64,000 bases of DNA, from NCBI GenBank assembly GCA_025210455.1, contig JAOARQ010000055.1:1-64000 (forward strand), in the 5' to 3' direction. Shown here one piece after another: positions 34,991 through 44,550 of this stretch. The stretch's first letter is position 1. Each line of letters starts with the position of its first letter. Position numbers and translations under genes: made by a program. Source of the DNA: Pelagimonas sp. (GTDB lineage Bacteria; Pseudomonadota; Alphaproteobacteria; Rhodobacterales; Rhodobacteraceae). The notes under the pieces are model-generated. The model made no database searches, was not told the DNA's origin, and was given only the letters and a program-made list of their open reading frames with translations.

Positions 34991-35055
34991 TACGGGGCAC
35001 CTGATCCCTCAGAAAGTATAGTGCATTTTAGGCGTTTTAGCCCCGGTTTTGAGCC

Positions 35056-35063
35056 ATGGTTAA
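35056..35063 (-). promoter_or_regulatory. CtrA-type half site upstream of the Hint gene
   Basis: ATGGTTAA, the reverse complement of TTAACCAT, lies 56 bp before the Hint start codon. Eight bases on is CTTA, giving GTTAA-N7-CTTA, one mismatch from the full CtrA motif. Confidence 0.4.
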
Positions 35064-35119
35064 TCGCACGCTTACAGATCTAATTTTATCCCTTTTTGCG
35101 CAAATGTGCGAGGGATCGA

Positions 35120-36151
35120 ATGCCGGTAGAAAAACTGACCAACGGGAATTTCCTTTCGGGCACTGCCGGTTGGACGATCAATAATCCAACCGGTGGGCTC
35201 GCCCCGGTTTTCGGCTCAGGCGTCGTGTCTTTCAATGCTGGCAACGAAGGTGTTTTCGGCGATTCGATCCAGCAAAGCTTTCAGGCCAGCGTTGGTGTGC
35301 AGCAGACTGTTTCGATGGTGCTTTACGAAAACAATTCGCCGGTGGCAGATCATAGCTTTCTGGTCGAAATTCTGGATGACGGTGGCAGTGTTATTGCCTC
35401 TCACGCCTATGTGGCCTCAAACCAAAGTGCTGTGAATGTGAACTTTACCTTTGTCCCCACCAGCGCGACATCGACCCTGCGGATCACCAATACTGGCGCG
35501 ACCACCTCGATCAATACGGATGGGAAGGTCAGTGCGGTCTCGATCCTATGTTTCGCCGCAGGCACCCTGATTGATACAGACCTTGGCCCGCGCCCGATTG
35601 AACAACTGGAGCCGGGTGATCGCGTGCGGGTCTGGTCTGGGGGCTTTCGACCGGTGCGCCTGCTTTTGTCATCGCGAAAAACTGCCGCGCAGTTGCAGCA
35701 CCATCCGGGGCTGCGACCGGTTGTCATCAGTGCAGATGCACTTGGGCCAGGCCTGCCCGAACGGGATCTGGTGGTCTCACGTCAACACCGGGTTCTGGTG
35801 AACTCTCCCATTGTGGCAAGGATGTTTGGCCGTGATGAGGCGCTGGTTGCTGCCTGTCGTCTGACCTCTTTGCCGGGGGTCTATTTGAACGAGACGCCGC
35901 AGGACATCAGCTATTTCCATCTGGTTCTGGAAGACCATGATGTCGTTTTGGCCAATGGGCTGCCCTGTGAAAGTTTCCTGCCGGGGCGTGAAGCGCTGCG
36001 CATGTTGCCACCGCAGGCGCGGGTGCAGCTGAATGACAGTATTCGCGAAACATCTCTTGCTGGTCCGGCAGCGCTGATTCCCAGCAATAAAAGGCAGCGT
36101 AACTTTGTCCGGCGTCACCTGAAAAATGAGTGCCCTGTGCTGGCGATTTAG
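35120..36151 (+). CDS. Hint-domain protein with N-terminal beta-sandwich region
   Basis: A 343-residue protein. Residues 1-140 are Gly/Ser/Thr/Asn-rich and beta-strand-like (NGNFLSGTAGWTINNPTGG), similar to carbohydrate-binding-type modules. From Cys144 a Hedgehog/intein-type Hint domain begins: CFAAGTLIDTDLGPRPIEQL, GDRVRVWSGGFRPVR, VVSRQHRVLV (block-B-like His) and VLANGLPCESF. Roseobacters carry many such secreted, RTX-linked proteins; self-cleavage is possible at Cys144. No classical signal peptide is seen. The ATG at 35120 follows GAGGGAT. A CtrA-type half site lies upstream. Confidence 0.85.
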   Translation: MPVEKLTNGNFLSGTAGWTINNPTGGLAPVFGSGVVSFNAGNEGVFGDSIQQSFQASVGVQQTVSMVLYENNSPVADHSFLVEILDDGGSVIASHAYVASNQSAVNVNFTFVPTSATSTLRITNTGATTSINTDGKVSAVSILCFAAGTLIDTDLGPRPIEQLEPGDRVRVWSGGFRPVRLLLSSRKTAAQLQHHPGLRPVVISADALGPGLPERDLVVSRQHRVLVNSPIVARMFGRDEALVAACRLTSLPGVYLNETPQDISYFHLVLEDHDVVLANGLPCESFLPGREALRMLPPQARVQLNDSIRETSLAGPAALIPSNKRQRNFVRRHLKNECPVLAI

Positions 36152-36169
36152 GATGAATGCATGCTGACC
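36151..36169. repeat. second copy of the 19-bp GGATGAATGCAT element
   Basis: GGATGAATGCATGCTGACC matches the copy at 12922-12940 in 18 of 19 bases. Both copies lie directly after the stop codon of an unrelated plus-strand gene; here the stop overlaps the first base. Confidence 0.6.
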
Positions 36170-36197
36170 CCAGGGCCAGAGGTTTCCCCAAAACAGC

Positions 36198-36223
36198 AAA
36201 AAGCCGCCCGAAGGCGGCCTTTT
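36198..36223 (-). terminator. terminator of rpmJ
   Basis: GGCCGCC-TTCG-GGCGGCTTTTT on the minus strand, just after the rpmJ stop. The plus-strand A/T flanks also allow use by the Hint gene. Confidence 0.88.
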
Positions 36224-36240
36224 CGATCAGTCCAGTTGGT

Positions 36241-36366
36241 TCAGCCCTGACGAGCTTTGAACCGACGCTGGGTTTTGTTGATCACGTATACGCGGCCCTT
36301 GCGGCGCACAACGCGGCAGTCGCGGTGGCGCTTCTTGAGCGAGCGGAGCGAGTTTGCAACCTTCAT
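36241..36366 (-). CDS. rpmJ: 50S ribosomal protein L36
   Basis: A 41-residue basic protein, [20 protein letters not shown] to [13 protein letters not shown], the long (type B-like) bacterial L36 form. A shorter zinc-binding form would show CxxC...C...H, whereas here a single Cys remains. The ATG at 36366 is preceded by AGAGGAT. It is monocistronic with its own terminator and lies 106 bp downstream of tRNA-Val on the same strand. Confidence 0.95.
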   Translation of the reverse strand: MKVANSLRSLKKRHRDCRVVRRKGRVYVINKTQRRFKARQG

Positions 36367-36472
36367 GGTAGTATCCTCTATCGTCGCGGCGCGCGAGCGC
36401 CCGTTTCTGCCAATGCCCTTCGGATCCAACTGGCCCCTCGGCCATGCCCGGATCCGCCGGACGGTGAATTCA

Positions 36473-36547
36473 TGGTGGGCGATACTGGGATCGAACCAGT
36501 GACCCCTTCGATGTCAACGAAGTGCTCTACCGCTGAGCTAACCGCCC
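36473..36547 (-). tRNA. tRNA-Val (anticodon GAC)
   Basis: A 75-nt cloverleaf on the minus strand. The acceptor stem GGGCGGT pairs with ATCGCCC, the anticodon GAC is at complement 36513-36515 in loop TTGACAT, the T arm is GGTTCGATCC, and CCA is encoded. Confidence 0.97.
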
Positions 36548-36697
36548 ATGAAACCCTTGCGATCTTCCTGCCCCTATCAATGAAAGGGGCGCGGGATAAC
36601 CGCGCCGGTGAAGGGGTCTATAGAGCGGTTTAAAACCGGGATCAAGGCCTTTTGAAAAACCTTTTTTTTCCGCTATGGTCACATGGAAGGAGCAGGG

Positions 36698-37558
36698 ATG
36701 ACCATATCGCCTTTTCTACTACGAAACCCGGTGTCGCTACGCACCCCCGTGGTGTTTGCTTCACCGCACTCGGGCAACTATTATCCCGCAAGTTTTCTGG
36801 CACGTAGCCTGTTGGATGATCAGGTGATCCGATCCTCGGAAGATGCCTTTGTAGACAGGCTTTTTGACTGTGTGCCAAGGCTGGGCGCGCCGTTTTTATG
36901 TGCCAATTACCCCCGCGCCTATCTGGATCTGAACCGCGCCGCAGAAGAACTGGATCCAGCGGTGATCGAAGGGGTGCGCAAGGTTGGGCACAATCCGCGT
37001 GTATCTTCTGGGCTGGGCGTGATTCCCCGCGTGGTGGCCAATGGTCGCCCAATCTATCGCGGCAAGCTGACCTACGCCGAGGCAAAAGGGCGAATCGATT
37101 CAATTTGGTTCCCCTATCATCAGACGCTTTCGGATGTGCTCAATCAGGCGCATCGCGTGTTTGGTCAGGCGATTCTGTTGGATTGCCATTCCATGCCCCG
37201 CGAGGCGCTGGATGTGGCCAGCTTCCCAGAGGGCAAGCGCCCGGATATCGTTCTGGGGGATCGGTTCGGTGCTGCGGCCAATCCCGATATCACCGACGCT
37301 GTCGAAGCCGCGTTTAAAGGGGCGGGGTTCCGTGTGGCGCGTAACACGCCTTTTGCGGGGGCTTATATCGTGCGCCAATACGGGCGGCCCTCGCGCAATC
37401 AGCATGCGGTCCAGATCGAAATCGACCGCTCTATCTACATGGACGAAGGTCAGATCGTACCGCATTCCGGTTTTGATCGTCTGCGCCGGGTGTTGCGGTC
37501 GGTCGTGGCTGAACTGGTTGAGCTGGGCACAGATCGCGGGCGTCTGGCGGCAGAATAA
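36698..37558 (+). CDS. N-formylglutamate amidohydrolase family protein
   Basis: A 286-residue zinc-hydrolase-like protein. Blocks are VVFASPHSGNYYP (His ligand), SSEDAFVDRLF (Glu/Asp), YPRAYLDLNRAAEELDP, LLDCHSMP and HAVQIEIDRSIYM, as in the HutG-type N-formylglutamate deformylase family. The histidine-degradation genes are not nearby, so the substrate may differ. The ATG at 36698 follows AAGGAG at ideal spacing; an ATG at 36683 lacks this. It is convergent with lpxK with no spacer between stop codons. Confidence 0.88.
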   Translation: MTISPFLLRNPVSLRTPVVFASPHSGNYYPASFLARSLLDDQVIRSSEDAFVDRLFDCVPRLGAPFLCANYPRAYLDLNRAAEELDPAVIEGVRKVGHNPRVSSGLGVIPRVVANGRPIYRGKLTYAEAKGRIDSIWFPYHQTLSDVLNQAHRVFGQAILLDCHSMPREALDVASFPEGKRPDIVLGDRFGAAANPDITDAVEAAFKGAGFRVARNTPFAGAYIVRQYGRPSRNQHAVQIEIDRSIYMDEGQIVPHSGFDRLRRVLRSVVAELVELGTDRGRLAAE

Positions 37559-38548
37559 TCAGAACAGGCGATCCAGCGCCTGATCCAGCAGGGTTGTATC
37601 CGCAAACTCCAGCCGAACTGGCAGGGTCAGCACTTTCATGCGAAAATCCTGCGGCAGGCGCACAGCGTCTTTTTCGGTTGTGACAAGCTGCGCGCCAATG
37701 GCCGCGGCTTCGGTTTCCAGACGGGTCATCAACTGGCGCGTCAGCGGCTGGTGATCTTCCAGTGCTTCACCGCGTTTTACCTCGGCGCCGAGGCTGCGCA
37801 GGGTTGCAAAGAACTTTTCAGGGTGGCCAATACCGGCAAAGGCCAGCGCCGGCAGCCCGTCCCACTCCATTCCGGTTTGCAGGGGCATGAGTTGTGCCTT
37901 CAGATGAGGCAGGGTGATCTGCGCGCCCCAGTTTTCAGCGAAGCGCGCCTGCGCTGTTTCTGTTCCGATGGATAGCAACAGATCTGCACGGGCCTGCCCC
38001 ACATCAATGGGTTCGCGCAGCGGGCCTGCGGGCAGGCAGCGCCCATTGCCAAACCCGGCCACGGCATCCACGGTGAGAATGGACAGGTCTTTGACCACGG
38101 ACGGGTTTTGAAACCCATCATCCAGAATGATCGCCTGCGCGCCTGCCTCTTGCGCGGCGCGCACCCCATCGGCGCGATTGCGCGCGACCCAAACCCGCGT
38201 AAAAGCCGCCACCAGCAGGGGTTCATCCCCGGTTTGATCGGCGGAATGCGCGCGCGGGTTGACCTCAACGGGGCCAACAAGTGATCCGCCATAGCCGCGC
38301 GAGACAACAAAGGCCTGAATGCCGCGCGCCGCCAGATGCTGGACCATGGCAATCACAGTGGGGGTTTTGCCGGTGCCGCCTGCGTTCAGGTTGCCGATGC
38401 AGATCACTGGAATATCAGCGCGGACCTCTGGGGTTTTGGCCACGCGCCGGGCGGTGGCCTTGGCGGTAAGCAGCCCAAGTGGGGCCAGCAGCCGCGCCTG
38501 CCATGCGGGGGCATCCGGGCCGGTGTTCCAGAACTTGGGTGGGCGCAT
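37559..38548 (-). CDS. lpxK: tetraacyldisaccharide 4'-kinase
   Basis: A 329-residue inner-membrane-associated kinase that phosphorylates the 4' position of the lipid A precursor. The P-loop [15 protein letters not shown] is at about 49-63, and [24 protein letters not shown] and LTVDA are all conserved. It is encoded 1 bp after waaA, the next enzyme in Kdo-lipid A synthesis. It is last in a minus-strand run beginning with rbfA. Confidence 0.95.
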   Translation of the reverse strand: MRPPKFWNTGPDAPAWQARLLAPLGLLTAKATARRVAKTPEVRADIPVICIGNLNAGGTGKTPTVIAMVQHLAARGIQAFVVSRGYGGSLVGPVEVNPRAHSADQTGDEPLLVAAFTRVWVARNRADGVRAAQEAGAQAIILDDGFQNPSVVKDLSILTVDAVAGFGNGRCLPAGPLREPIDVGQARADLLLSIGTETAQARFAENWGAQITLPHLKAQLMPLQTGMEWDGLPALAFAGIGHPEKFFATLRSLGAEVKRGEALEDHQPLTRQLMTRLETEAAAIGAQLVTTEKDAVRLPQDFRMKVLTLPVRLEFADTTLLDQALDRLF

Positions 38549-38549
38549 C

Positions 38550-39743
38550 TCAGGCCCCTTTCTCGTCTAGGTGGTCGCAGATGTCGCTGATGACGGTATC
38601 GACCAGCTCTGCGCCCGAAGAAATCACATCCCAGCCTGCCCGCGCCATCGCCGCCGCCAGATCCGGGGCCACAAGATGTGACACCGCCGTGGCAAGGCTA
38701 TCGGCATCGGTGACGATACGCGCAGCCCCGGCCTCAACCAATTGCGAATATGCCCCCAGATGATTGCCAATGTTCGGCCCGTAAAGAATGGCGCCGCCCA
38801 GCGTTGCGGCTTCAAAGGGATCATGCCCGCCCACACCGGGCACAAGCGAGCCTCCTAGAAACACCAGCGGGGACAGCCGATACCACAGACCCAAGTCTTC
38901 GGGGCCTTCTGTCACCAGAACCTGCGTGTTTTCATCCAGTGTCTCGCCCTGATCCCAAAGGCACAGCCGCAGCTTGGCCTGCGCCGCGCTGGCCAGGATT
39001 TTATCCGCTTCGGTTTCATCTTCTGGCACAACAATCAGCAACAGCCGATGCGCCAGACGCACCGATTGACGATAGGCCTGTAGAACATCACCAATTTCCG
39101 AGGCGCATAGATGACAGGCCAGCCAGACAGGCCGCCCGGCGATCTGCGTGGCCAGCTCTTCGCGCGTGCGATCATCGCTGGGCAGCGGCGGCTGCACATC
39201 CAGCAGCGGGCCTCCGCGCCGGGCTTTGGTTGGCGGCAACCCAAGACGGCGCAACCGGCGCACGGCGGCCTCGGTGGTGGTGTAAATCCGGTCAAACAGA
39301 TTTAGGGCGGCGTGGGTTGGATCGGGCATCCAGCGTGGGGCATTGCTGCTCCAGATGCGATCTTCGGCCCCCAGCGCGATCATCTTCACACCGCGCAGGC
39401 GACAGGCATGCAGCAGCGCCGGGCGCAGGTTCTGACCCGCCCACAGTAACACATCCGGGGCCAGCGCAGATACAAAGCTTTCACAGCTGGTCAGCCTTTC
39501 TTCGGGCAGGGTCAGGCAGGTGACCTCTTCGTGGTCAGGGTGGGTGCCACTGAACATCACACAGATTTCGGGTCGATGCTGTTTCAGACGCGCGCAGGTC
39601 CCGGCCAGTGCCCGCGCCTGAGCTGCTGTCTCTGCATGAACCCAGATCAGCGGCCCGTCCGGGCGCGTGGGCAGGTCTTTGATCCGATGCCCGCCCCGAA
39701 CATAGGTCAGATAGGCCGCCAGTGAAAATCCTGCCCGAGACAC
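38550..39743 (-). CDS. waaA: 3-deoxy-D-manno-octulosonic acid transferase
   Basis: A 397-residue GT-B glycosyltransferase adding Kdo to lipid IVA. It has [13 protein letters not shown] near the N terminus and [20 protein letters not shown] then GPNIGNH near the C terminus, the latter being the family signature. The usual catalytic Glu region in the N-terminal domain (EliWPN in E. coli) reads differently here ([23 protein letters not shown]). Start [18 protein letters not shown]. It sits between cysQ and lpxK in the same operon. Confidence 0.92.
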   Translation of the reverse strand: MSRAGFSLAAYLTYVRGGHRIKDLPTRPDGPLIWVHAETAAQARALAGTCARLKQHRPEICVMFSGTHPDHEEVTCLTLPEERLTSCESFVSALAPDVLLWAGQNLRPALLHACRLRGVKMIALGAEDRIWSSNAPRWMPDPTHAALNLFDRIYTTTEAAVRRLRRLGLPPTKARRGGPLLDVQPPLPSDDRTREELATQIAGRPVWLACHLCASEIGDVLQAYRQSVRLAHRLLLIVVPEDETEADKILASAAQAKLRLCLWDQGETLDENTQVLVTEGPEDLGLWYRLSPLVFLGGSLVPGVGGHDPFEAATLGGAILYGPNIGNHLGAYSQLVEAGAARIVTDADSLATAVSHLVAPDLAAAMARAGWDVISSGAELVDTVISDICDHLDEKGA

Positions 39744-39761
39744 AGCTTCCCCCGCTTTTAT

Positions 39762-40538
39762 CTAGATCAGACGATCCAGAAAATCCGCATGCAGCAACGG
39801 GTTGGCGGCCAGAACACCGTCATTTTGCGGCACAGCCCGGTTAAAGCGCAGCCGCGCCCCGCGCCGGTCGCTGACTTTGGCCCCCGCTTCCTCAAGGATC
39901 AGCGCGCCTGCGGCAATGTCCCATTCCCAGCTTGGGCGAAAGGTGAACATCGCGTCAAAGCGTCCCTCGGCCACAAGGCTAAGCCGATAGGCCAGCGATG
40001 GCCGGTGGCTGCGGCGCAGTTGCGGCACACCGCGCGGCCAATGGCGTTCCTCCATCGACGGGCGGGTGGCCAGCACTTCCGCGTCGATCACGCTGTCGCG
40101 GCGGCTGACCCGGATCGGTGCTCCATTCAATCGCGCGCCCCCGCCCAGAGAGGCCGCATAAAGCCGCTCTTTCATTGGCAGATACACCACCGAAGCCACG
40201 ACTTCGCCTTTTTCGACCACCGCCAGCGCATGGGACCATGTCTGACCGCCTTCGATGAAAGCGCGGGTGCCATCAATCGGGTCGATGATGAAAACGCGCT
40301 CGGCATCCAGCCGGGCGTCGTCATCGGTGCTTTCCTCAGACAGCCAACCATAGTCGGGTCGGGCCTGCCGCAGATGGTGTTCCAGCGCGTTGTTCACCGC
40401 TTTGTCGGCCAGCGTGACAGGGGAATTATCGTGGTCTTTATATTCCACCCCAAGATCCGCACCGCCAACAAAGCCGCGCGCCACGTCACCCGCTATATGG
40501 GCGGCGTCGATCAATAACGACAGATCACTCACCGGCAA
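39762..40538 (-). CDS. inositol monophosphatase family protein, CysQ-like
   Basis: A 258-residue metal-dependent phosphatase. The ligands are in LSEESTDDD and the DPIDGTRAFIEGG motif, with a closing WEWDIAAGALILEEAGAKVSD. Relatives hydrolyse 3'-phosphoadenosine 5'-phosphate (CysQ) or inositol phosphates; CysQ is favoured but not proven. Translation probably starts at TTG 40538 (preceded by AGGGG) or GTG 40532. Both overlap the pmbA stop, so the two are coupled. Confidence 0.88.
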   Translation of the reverse strand: MPVSDLSLLIDAAHIAGDVARGFVGGADLGVEYKDHDNSPVTLADKAVNNALEHHLRQARPDYGWLSEESTDDDARLDAERVFIIDPIDGTRAFIEGGQTWSHALAVVEKGEVVASVVYLPMKERLYAASLGGGARLNGAPIRVSRRDSVIDAEVLATRPSMEERHWPRGVPQLRRSHRPSLAYRLSLVAEGRFDAMFTFRPSWEWDIAAGALILEEAGAKVSDRRGARLRFNRAVPQNDGVLAANPLLHADFLDRLI

Positions 40539-41871
40539 GGGTCAGCCCCTCTACCAGCAGCGAAGGCACCACGCGCGACATCCAAGTGCGCGCGTCATTG
40601 GCTGGGATCATGGTTTTCAGCATATCTTTCAGATTGCCCGCGATGGTCACGCCCGACACCGGGTAAACCAATTCGCCATTCTCAACCCACCAGCCTGCGG
40701 CACCGCGGGAATAATCACCGGTGTTGGGGTTGATCGTCGAACCGATCATCGAGGTCACCATCAGCCCCGTGCCCATCTGCGCCAAAAGCTGCGCGCGGCT
40801 TTGGTCGCCCTGTGTCATCTCAAGGTTCCATGCGGTCGGATGAATCCCGCCAGAAACAGAGCGCGCCGCATTGGCACTGCTGTCCAGCCCCAGCTTGCGG
40901 GCATTGGCCAGATCCAGTGTCCAGCCGGTCAGCACGCCTTTGTCGATCACTTTGCGTTTTTGTGTGGCAAGACCTTCGGCGTCAAACGGGCGCGAGGCCC
41001 CTTTGCGGGGGCGGTGCGGATCTTCGATTACAGATATGCCATCGGGCAAAATCTGCGCGCCGAGGGCGTCCATGTAAAAGGAACTGCCACGTGCCACTGC
41101 TGCACCATTGATCGCCCCCATCAGATGCCCCAGCAGCGAAGACGCAATGCGTTCGTCAAACAGCACCGGATAGGCCCCGGTTTTGGGGCGCTGCGGGTTC
41201 AGGCGTTCCAGCGCGCGTTTCGCGGCGGTTTCACCAATGTCTTCGGGGCTGCGCAGATCGGCCTGAAAGGTGCGGCTGTCGCCATCATAATCACGCTCCA
41301 TCTCCAGACCTTCACCCGCAATCGCCACGCATGACGTGCTGCGCGATGTGCGCTGATAGCCGCCGACAAAGCCATTGCTGGCCGCCAGGGCCACGGTTTG
41401 CGCGCTATAGCTGGCCGAGGCCGACTGCACCTGCGAAATCCCCTCAAAGCCCTGCGCGGTTGCCTCGGCGCGGCGGGCATCATCCTGCAGGGTCTGAGCC
41501 GCAGGTTCTTCGGTTGGGTCATGTAGCTCAAGCGCGGCAACATCCCATTCCCGGATCAACTGCGACGGATCCGCGAGGCCCGCATAGGGGTCTTCCGGTG
41601 CTTCTTTGGCCATTGCCACCGCGCGTTCAGCCATGGCGGTCATGGTTTCGGGCCGGGTATCCGAGGCCGACACCACCGCGCTGCGCTGCCCGACAAAGAC
41701 CCGCAGGCCGATATCGCTGCCCTCGGCGCGTTCCGCCTGTTCCAGCTTGCCTTCGCGCACATCAATCGACAGGGCAGTGCCCTGCACGGCAATGGCGTCA
41801 GCGGCATCAGCCCCGGCTTTTTTGGCGGCATCAATCAGGGCCAGGCTCAGATCCTGCGGAGTATGTGTCAT
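40525..41871 (-). CDS. pmbA: TldD/PmbA family protein
   Basis: A 448-residue member of the modulator-of-gyrase family. In E. coli, TldD and PmbA (TldE) form a heterodimeric zinc protease that matures microcin B17 and degrades CcdA. PmbA is the subunit without zinc ligands, and no HExxxH motif is visible here, consistent with that. Conserved features include GLRVFVGQRSAVVSASD, RPFDAEGLATQ and the C-terminal SGVTIAGNLKDML. The ATG at 41871 follows GAGG. The partner tldD is not in the window. Confidence 0.92.
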   Translation of the reverse strand: MTHTPQDLSLALIDAAKKAGADAADAIAVQGTALSIDVREGKLEQAERAEGSDIGLRVFVGQRSAVVSASDTRPETMTAMAERAVAMAKEAPEDPYAGLADPSQLIREWDVAALELHDPTEEPAAQTLQDDARRAEATAQGFEGISQVQSASASYSAQTVALAASNGFVGGYQRTSRSTSCVAIAGEGLEMERDYDGDSRTFQADLRSPEDIGETAAKRALERLNPQRPKTGAYPVLFDERIASSLLGHLMGAINGAAVARGSSFYMDALGAQILPDGISVIEDPHRPRKGASRPFDAEGLATQKRKVIDKGVLTGWTLDLANARKLGLDSSANAARSVSGGIHPTAWNLEMTQGDQSRAQLLAQMGTGLMVTSMIGSTINPNTGDYSRGAAGWWVENGELVYPVSGVTIAGNLKDMLKTMIPANDARTWMSRVVPSLLVEGLTLAGE

Positions 41872-41930
41872 ACGGGCCTCAAATTTACTGTCTCTAACGG
41901 GGTAGGACGCGGGGCCATGAAGTGCAAGTC

Positions 41931-42707
41931 TCAACCGGCGGGTGATGTCACCGCCACAATCGGCCCCATGCTGCGCCCGCCATCCGAACGCCCCAGCTGC
42001 GGCGCGTGAAGGCGTGACACATTTCCATCCAGAAACAGCGCATTGGGCAGGTTCAGCGCATCGCGGAACAGCCGCGCAAATTCATGGAAGGTGACAGAGT
42101 TGTCCGAAATCACAAAGACCGCGCGCTGCCCATCCGCCGAGGTGCCCACCCCATTGCGAATATAGCGCGAGGTCGAGTTTTCCAGAAACCTTGGGTGTAA
42201 TTCGCCATCCACCACCAGCATAGGGCCAGATTGAGTGGCGTGTTCGCAGTCGGGCTTTTGGCGCATGAAGGCGCGGGTTTCAAAAACATCGGCGCGCCCG
42301 GCGCGAATGCAGAAAATCCCGTTTGGCAGCAGGCCAAAGTTGCCGGGGCCGGGGCCGGGAATAATGCGCATCTCCTGCGCGCCATCTTCGATGTAATGGC
42401 CCACGGGCGAGCGATCTTCGTGATACATTCCCGCGTTCATGGCAAAATCCAGCGCCGCCCCGCGGCCTTTCAGATCCTGGGCAAGGCGCGAGAAATGCGC
42501 ATAGGGCAGATCATCAGCATCCGCACGATAAAGGCGCAGGGTTTCCTGCGAAGGATCAACTTCGCACAGGCTGAACTGGTTGCCCTCAAAGGTGACCCTG
42601 CGGCACTCAACTGCCGAAGCGGTTTGCGCCACGCCCAGCAACCCGACCGCAAGGGCCAGAGCCCGGATCAGATCATTCGCTTTCAATGTCTCTGCGCACA
42701 GTTTCAT
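41931..42707 (-). CDS. phosphodiester glycosidase (NAGPA/DUF2233) family protein
   Basis: About 258 residues with a hydrophobic signal segment cut near TASA and a NAGPA-type domain: [47 protein letters not shown] and [15 protein letters not shown]. It is probably periplasmic; the natural substrate in bacteria is uncertain. The ATG at 42707 lies inside rbfA (35-base overlap). A TTG at 42686 would give a more typical signal peptide beginning [14 protein letters not shown]. It is co-transcribed with rbfA and pmbA. Confidence 0.82.
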   Translation of the reverse strand: MKLCAETLKANDLIRALALAVGLLGVAQTASAVECRRVTFEGNQFSLCEVDPSQETLRLYRADADDLPYAHFSRLAQDLKGRGAALDFAMNAGMYHEDRSPVGHYIEDGAQEMRIIPGPGPGNFGLLPNGIFCIRAGRADVFETRAFMRQKPDCEHATQSGPMLVVDGELHPRFLENSTSRYIRNGVGTSADGQRAVFVISDNSVTFHEFARLFRDALNLPNALFLDGNVSRLHAPQLGRSDGGRSMGPIVAVTSPAG

Positions 42708-43071
42708 CGGAAAACAACCTGCGTGATTCTTCCAGTCGGTCAAAGGTGTCATCCACCCGGAACCGCAGCTCGGGCGAATTCTTCAGCTTCAGATCCTTGC
42801 TGACCATGCGCCGCAATTCACCTTTGTTGCGCTTGAGCAGTTCGAACATTTCATCTTCTTTGCCGCCCCCCAGCGGCATGGCATAGACCGTCGCAATGCG
42901 CAGATCCGGCGAAACGCGCACTTCACCCACGGTGATATACAGCCGGTTCAGATCGGGATCGTGGATTTCGCCCCGGGTGAGGATCTCGGACAGGCGGCGG
43001 CGGATCAGCTCGCCAACGCGGAGCTGTCTCTGACTGGGGCCTGACGGGTCTTGGAAGGAATTGCGTGCCAT
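42673..43071 (-). CDS. rbfA: 30S ribosome-binding factor RbfA
   Basis: A 132-residue ribosome-maturation factor binding the 30S subunit at helix 1 of 16S rRNA. The KH-like fold starts [18 protein letters not shown], continues [20 protein letters not shown] and ends [20 protein letters not shown]. The ATG at 43071 begins the family-typical sequence MARNSFQ; the longer upstream frame has no homology. It is divergent from dapB across 84 bp and first in the minus-strand run to lpxK. Confidence 0.95.
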   Translation of the reverse strand: MARNSFQDPSGPSQRQLRVGELIRRRLSEILTRGEIHDPDLNRLYITVGEVRVSPDLRIATVYAMPLGGGKEDEMFELLKRNKGELRRMVSKDLKLKNSPELRFRVDDTFDRLEESRRLFSDETVRRDIESE

Positions 43072-43155
43072 ATGGTCAGATCTACGCCTTTGTGTGGGCT
43101 TTGCCAAGCGGTCGCAGGCAGGGTAAGGGAAAGACAAATGACGGGAGACAGGACA

Positions 43156-43971
43156 ATGACCGATAAACCGGGTGTGGTGATTACAGGTGTATCCGGCCGC
43201 ATGGGCCAGATGCTGGCGCGCGAAGTGCTGGCCAGCAAGGATCTGCGTCTTGCAGGTGTGCTGGAACGCGAAGGCCACGACTGGGTGGGCCGTGATCTGG
43301 GCGAAGCCATGGGTGGGGTCGCTCTGGGGATTATAGTCAGCGATGATGCGCTGGACACTTTTGCCAAGGCGCAGGCGGTGATTGATTTCACAGCCCCCGC
43401 AGCCACGGTTGAATTTGCCGATCTGGCGGCACAGGCACGCGCGGTGCATGTGATTGGCACCACCGGCCTGTCAGACGAGGATCTGCAACGCATTCATCTG
43501 GCGTCACGTCATGCGGCAATCGTGCGGGCGGGGAATATGTCACTGGGGGTGAACCTGCTGACACAGGTGACCAAACAGGTGGCAGCGGCGCTGGATATGG
43601 ATTGGGATATCGAAATCGTCGAAGCACACCACCACCACAAAGTGGACGCCCCTTCCGGCACCGCCCTGATGCTGGGCGAAGCCGCCGCCGAAGGCCGTGG
43701 CGTCAAACTGGATGAGGTCTCGGATCGGGGGCGTGATGGGATCACCGGGGCGCGCAAGCGCGGTGATATCGGGTTTCACGCCATCCGGGGCGGCGATGTT
43801 GTTGGTGAACATGAGGTGATCTTTGCCCAGCCCGGCGAACGCATCATGATCAAACACATCGCCTCAGACCGCGCTCTGTTTGCCCGCGGTGCGCTGAAAG
43901 CTGCGCTTTGGGGGCAGGGCAAAGCGCCCGGCGAATATGACATGCTGGATGTGCTTGGCCTGAACGGCTGA
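43156..43971 (+). CDS. dapB: 4-hydroxy-tetrahydrodipicolinate reductase
   Basis: A 271-residue enzyme of lysine and diaminopimelate synthesis. The nucleotide-binding motif [15 protein letters not shown] is at residues 5-19. [17 protein letters not shown] and [10 protein letters not shown] follow, then the catalytic [16 protein letters not shown] and [17 protein letters not shown]. The ATG at 43156 follows ACAGGA; an ATG at 43138 is possible. It is divergent from rbfA. A hairpin follows the stop. Confidence 0.96.
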   Translation: MTDKPGVVITGVSGRMGQMLAREVLASKDLRLAGVLEREGHDWVGRDLGEAMGGVALGIIVSDDALDTFAKAQAVIDFTAPAATVEFADLAAQARAVHVIGTTGLSDEDLQRIHLASRHAAIVRAGNMSLGVNLLTQVTKQVAAALDMDWDIEIVEAHHHHKVDAPSGTALMLGEAAAEGRGVKLDEVSDRGRDGITGARKRGDIGFHAIRGGDVVGEHEVIFAQPGERIMIKHIASDRALFARGALKAALWGQGKAPGEYDMLDVLGLNG

Positions 43972-43985
43972 CCCAACAGTATTCC

Positions 43986-44012
43986 GGCAGAGCGTTCCCG
44001 TGGCGCTCTGCC
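43986..44012. terminator. hairpin between convergent dapB and PAS-like gene
   Basis: GGCAGAGCG and CGCTCTGCC, a perfect 9-bp stem with a 9-base loop, without a clear T-run. The position suggests it ends one or both transcripts. Confidence 0.6.
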
Positions 44013-44019
44013 CAGCGGA

Positions 44020-44517
44020 TCAGGCCCGCAGCCGCGTCAGCAGGCGGGCTGGTGGATCCACCAAAGAGACTCCGGTCACGATGTAATGTGTCCCGTTCCG
44101 GTGATCTTTGAATGGTACGAACAGCTCTTGGGTGAAGGCGCAGCTTTCGGTCGTGCCGATATAGGGCAGCGAAACAAATAAAGGGCGCAGGCATTGGTAG
44201 GCGGCAACATAGGCCGCCCAGATCTGAGACCCCGGACCTTTGCCATCCAGTTGTGTCAGATGCGCGCCATTGACAGGAGAGGTCATGGCTTTGTCATGCG
44301 CTGCGCCGATGTACACAAATTGAAAATCAACCGCTGCTCCGGCTGCATCGGTGAAGACCTCGGTGTAAATCAGGCGATCCAATTGCAGCGCTGCTGGGAA
44401 AAGCTGCGTGCTTTCCATACATCCAAATCCGTCCATTTTTTTCGCGGCGGTCCACAAGAAGAAAAGCTTGCGAAGCCCGGGCGGCAGCTCTGATACGGAA
44501 AACTCGGTGGTATGCAT
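44020..44517 (-). CDS. PAS-like (PAS_5-type) protein of unknown function
   Basis: About 165 residues, soluble. The layout (LPPGLRKLFFLWTAAKKMDG, FQFVYIGAAHDKAMTSPVNG, SLPYIGTTESCAFTQELFVP, TGVSLVD at the end) resembles the single-domain PAS_5 proteins abundant in alphaproteobacteria; I am not certain of the family. The ATG at 44517 follows AGG; an in-frame ATG at 44553 would fall inside an AT-rich inverted repeat. That repeat, 34 bp upstream, is a plausible operator. Stand-alone gene, convergent with dapB. Confidence 0.65.
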   Translation of the reverse strand: MHTTEFSVSELPPGLRKLFFLWTAAKKMDGFGCMESTQLFPAALQLDRLIYTEVFTDAAGAAVDFQFVYIGAAHDKAMTSPVNGAHLTQLDGKGPGSQIWAAYVAAYQCLRPLFVSLPYIGTTESCAFTQELFVPFKDHRNGTHYIVTGVSLVDPPARLLTRLRA

Positions 44518-44550
44518 CGGACCTGTTGATTGCGTGAGCCTGAAAAAAGA

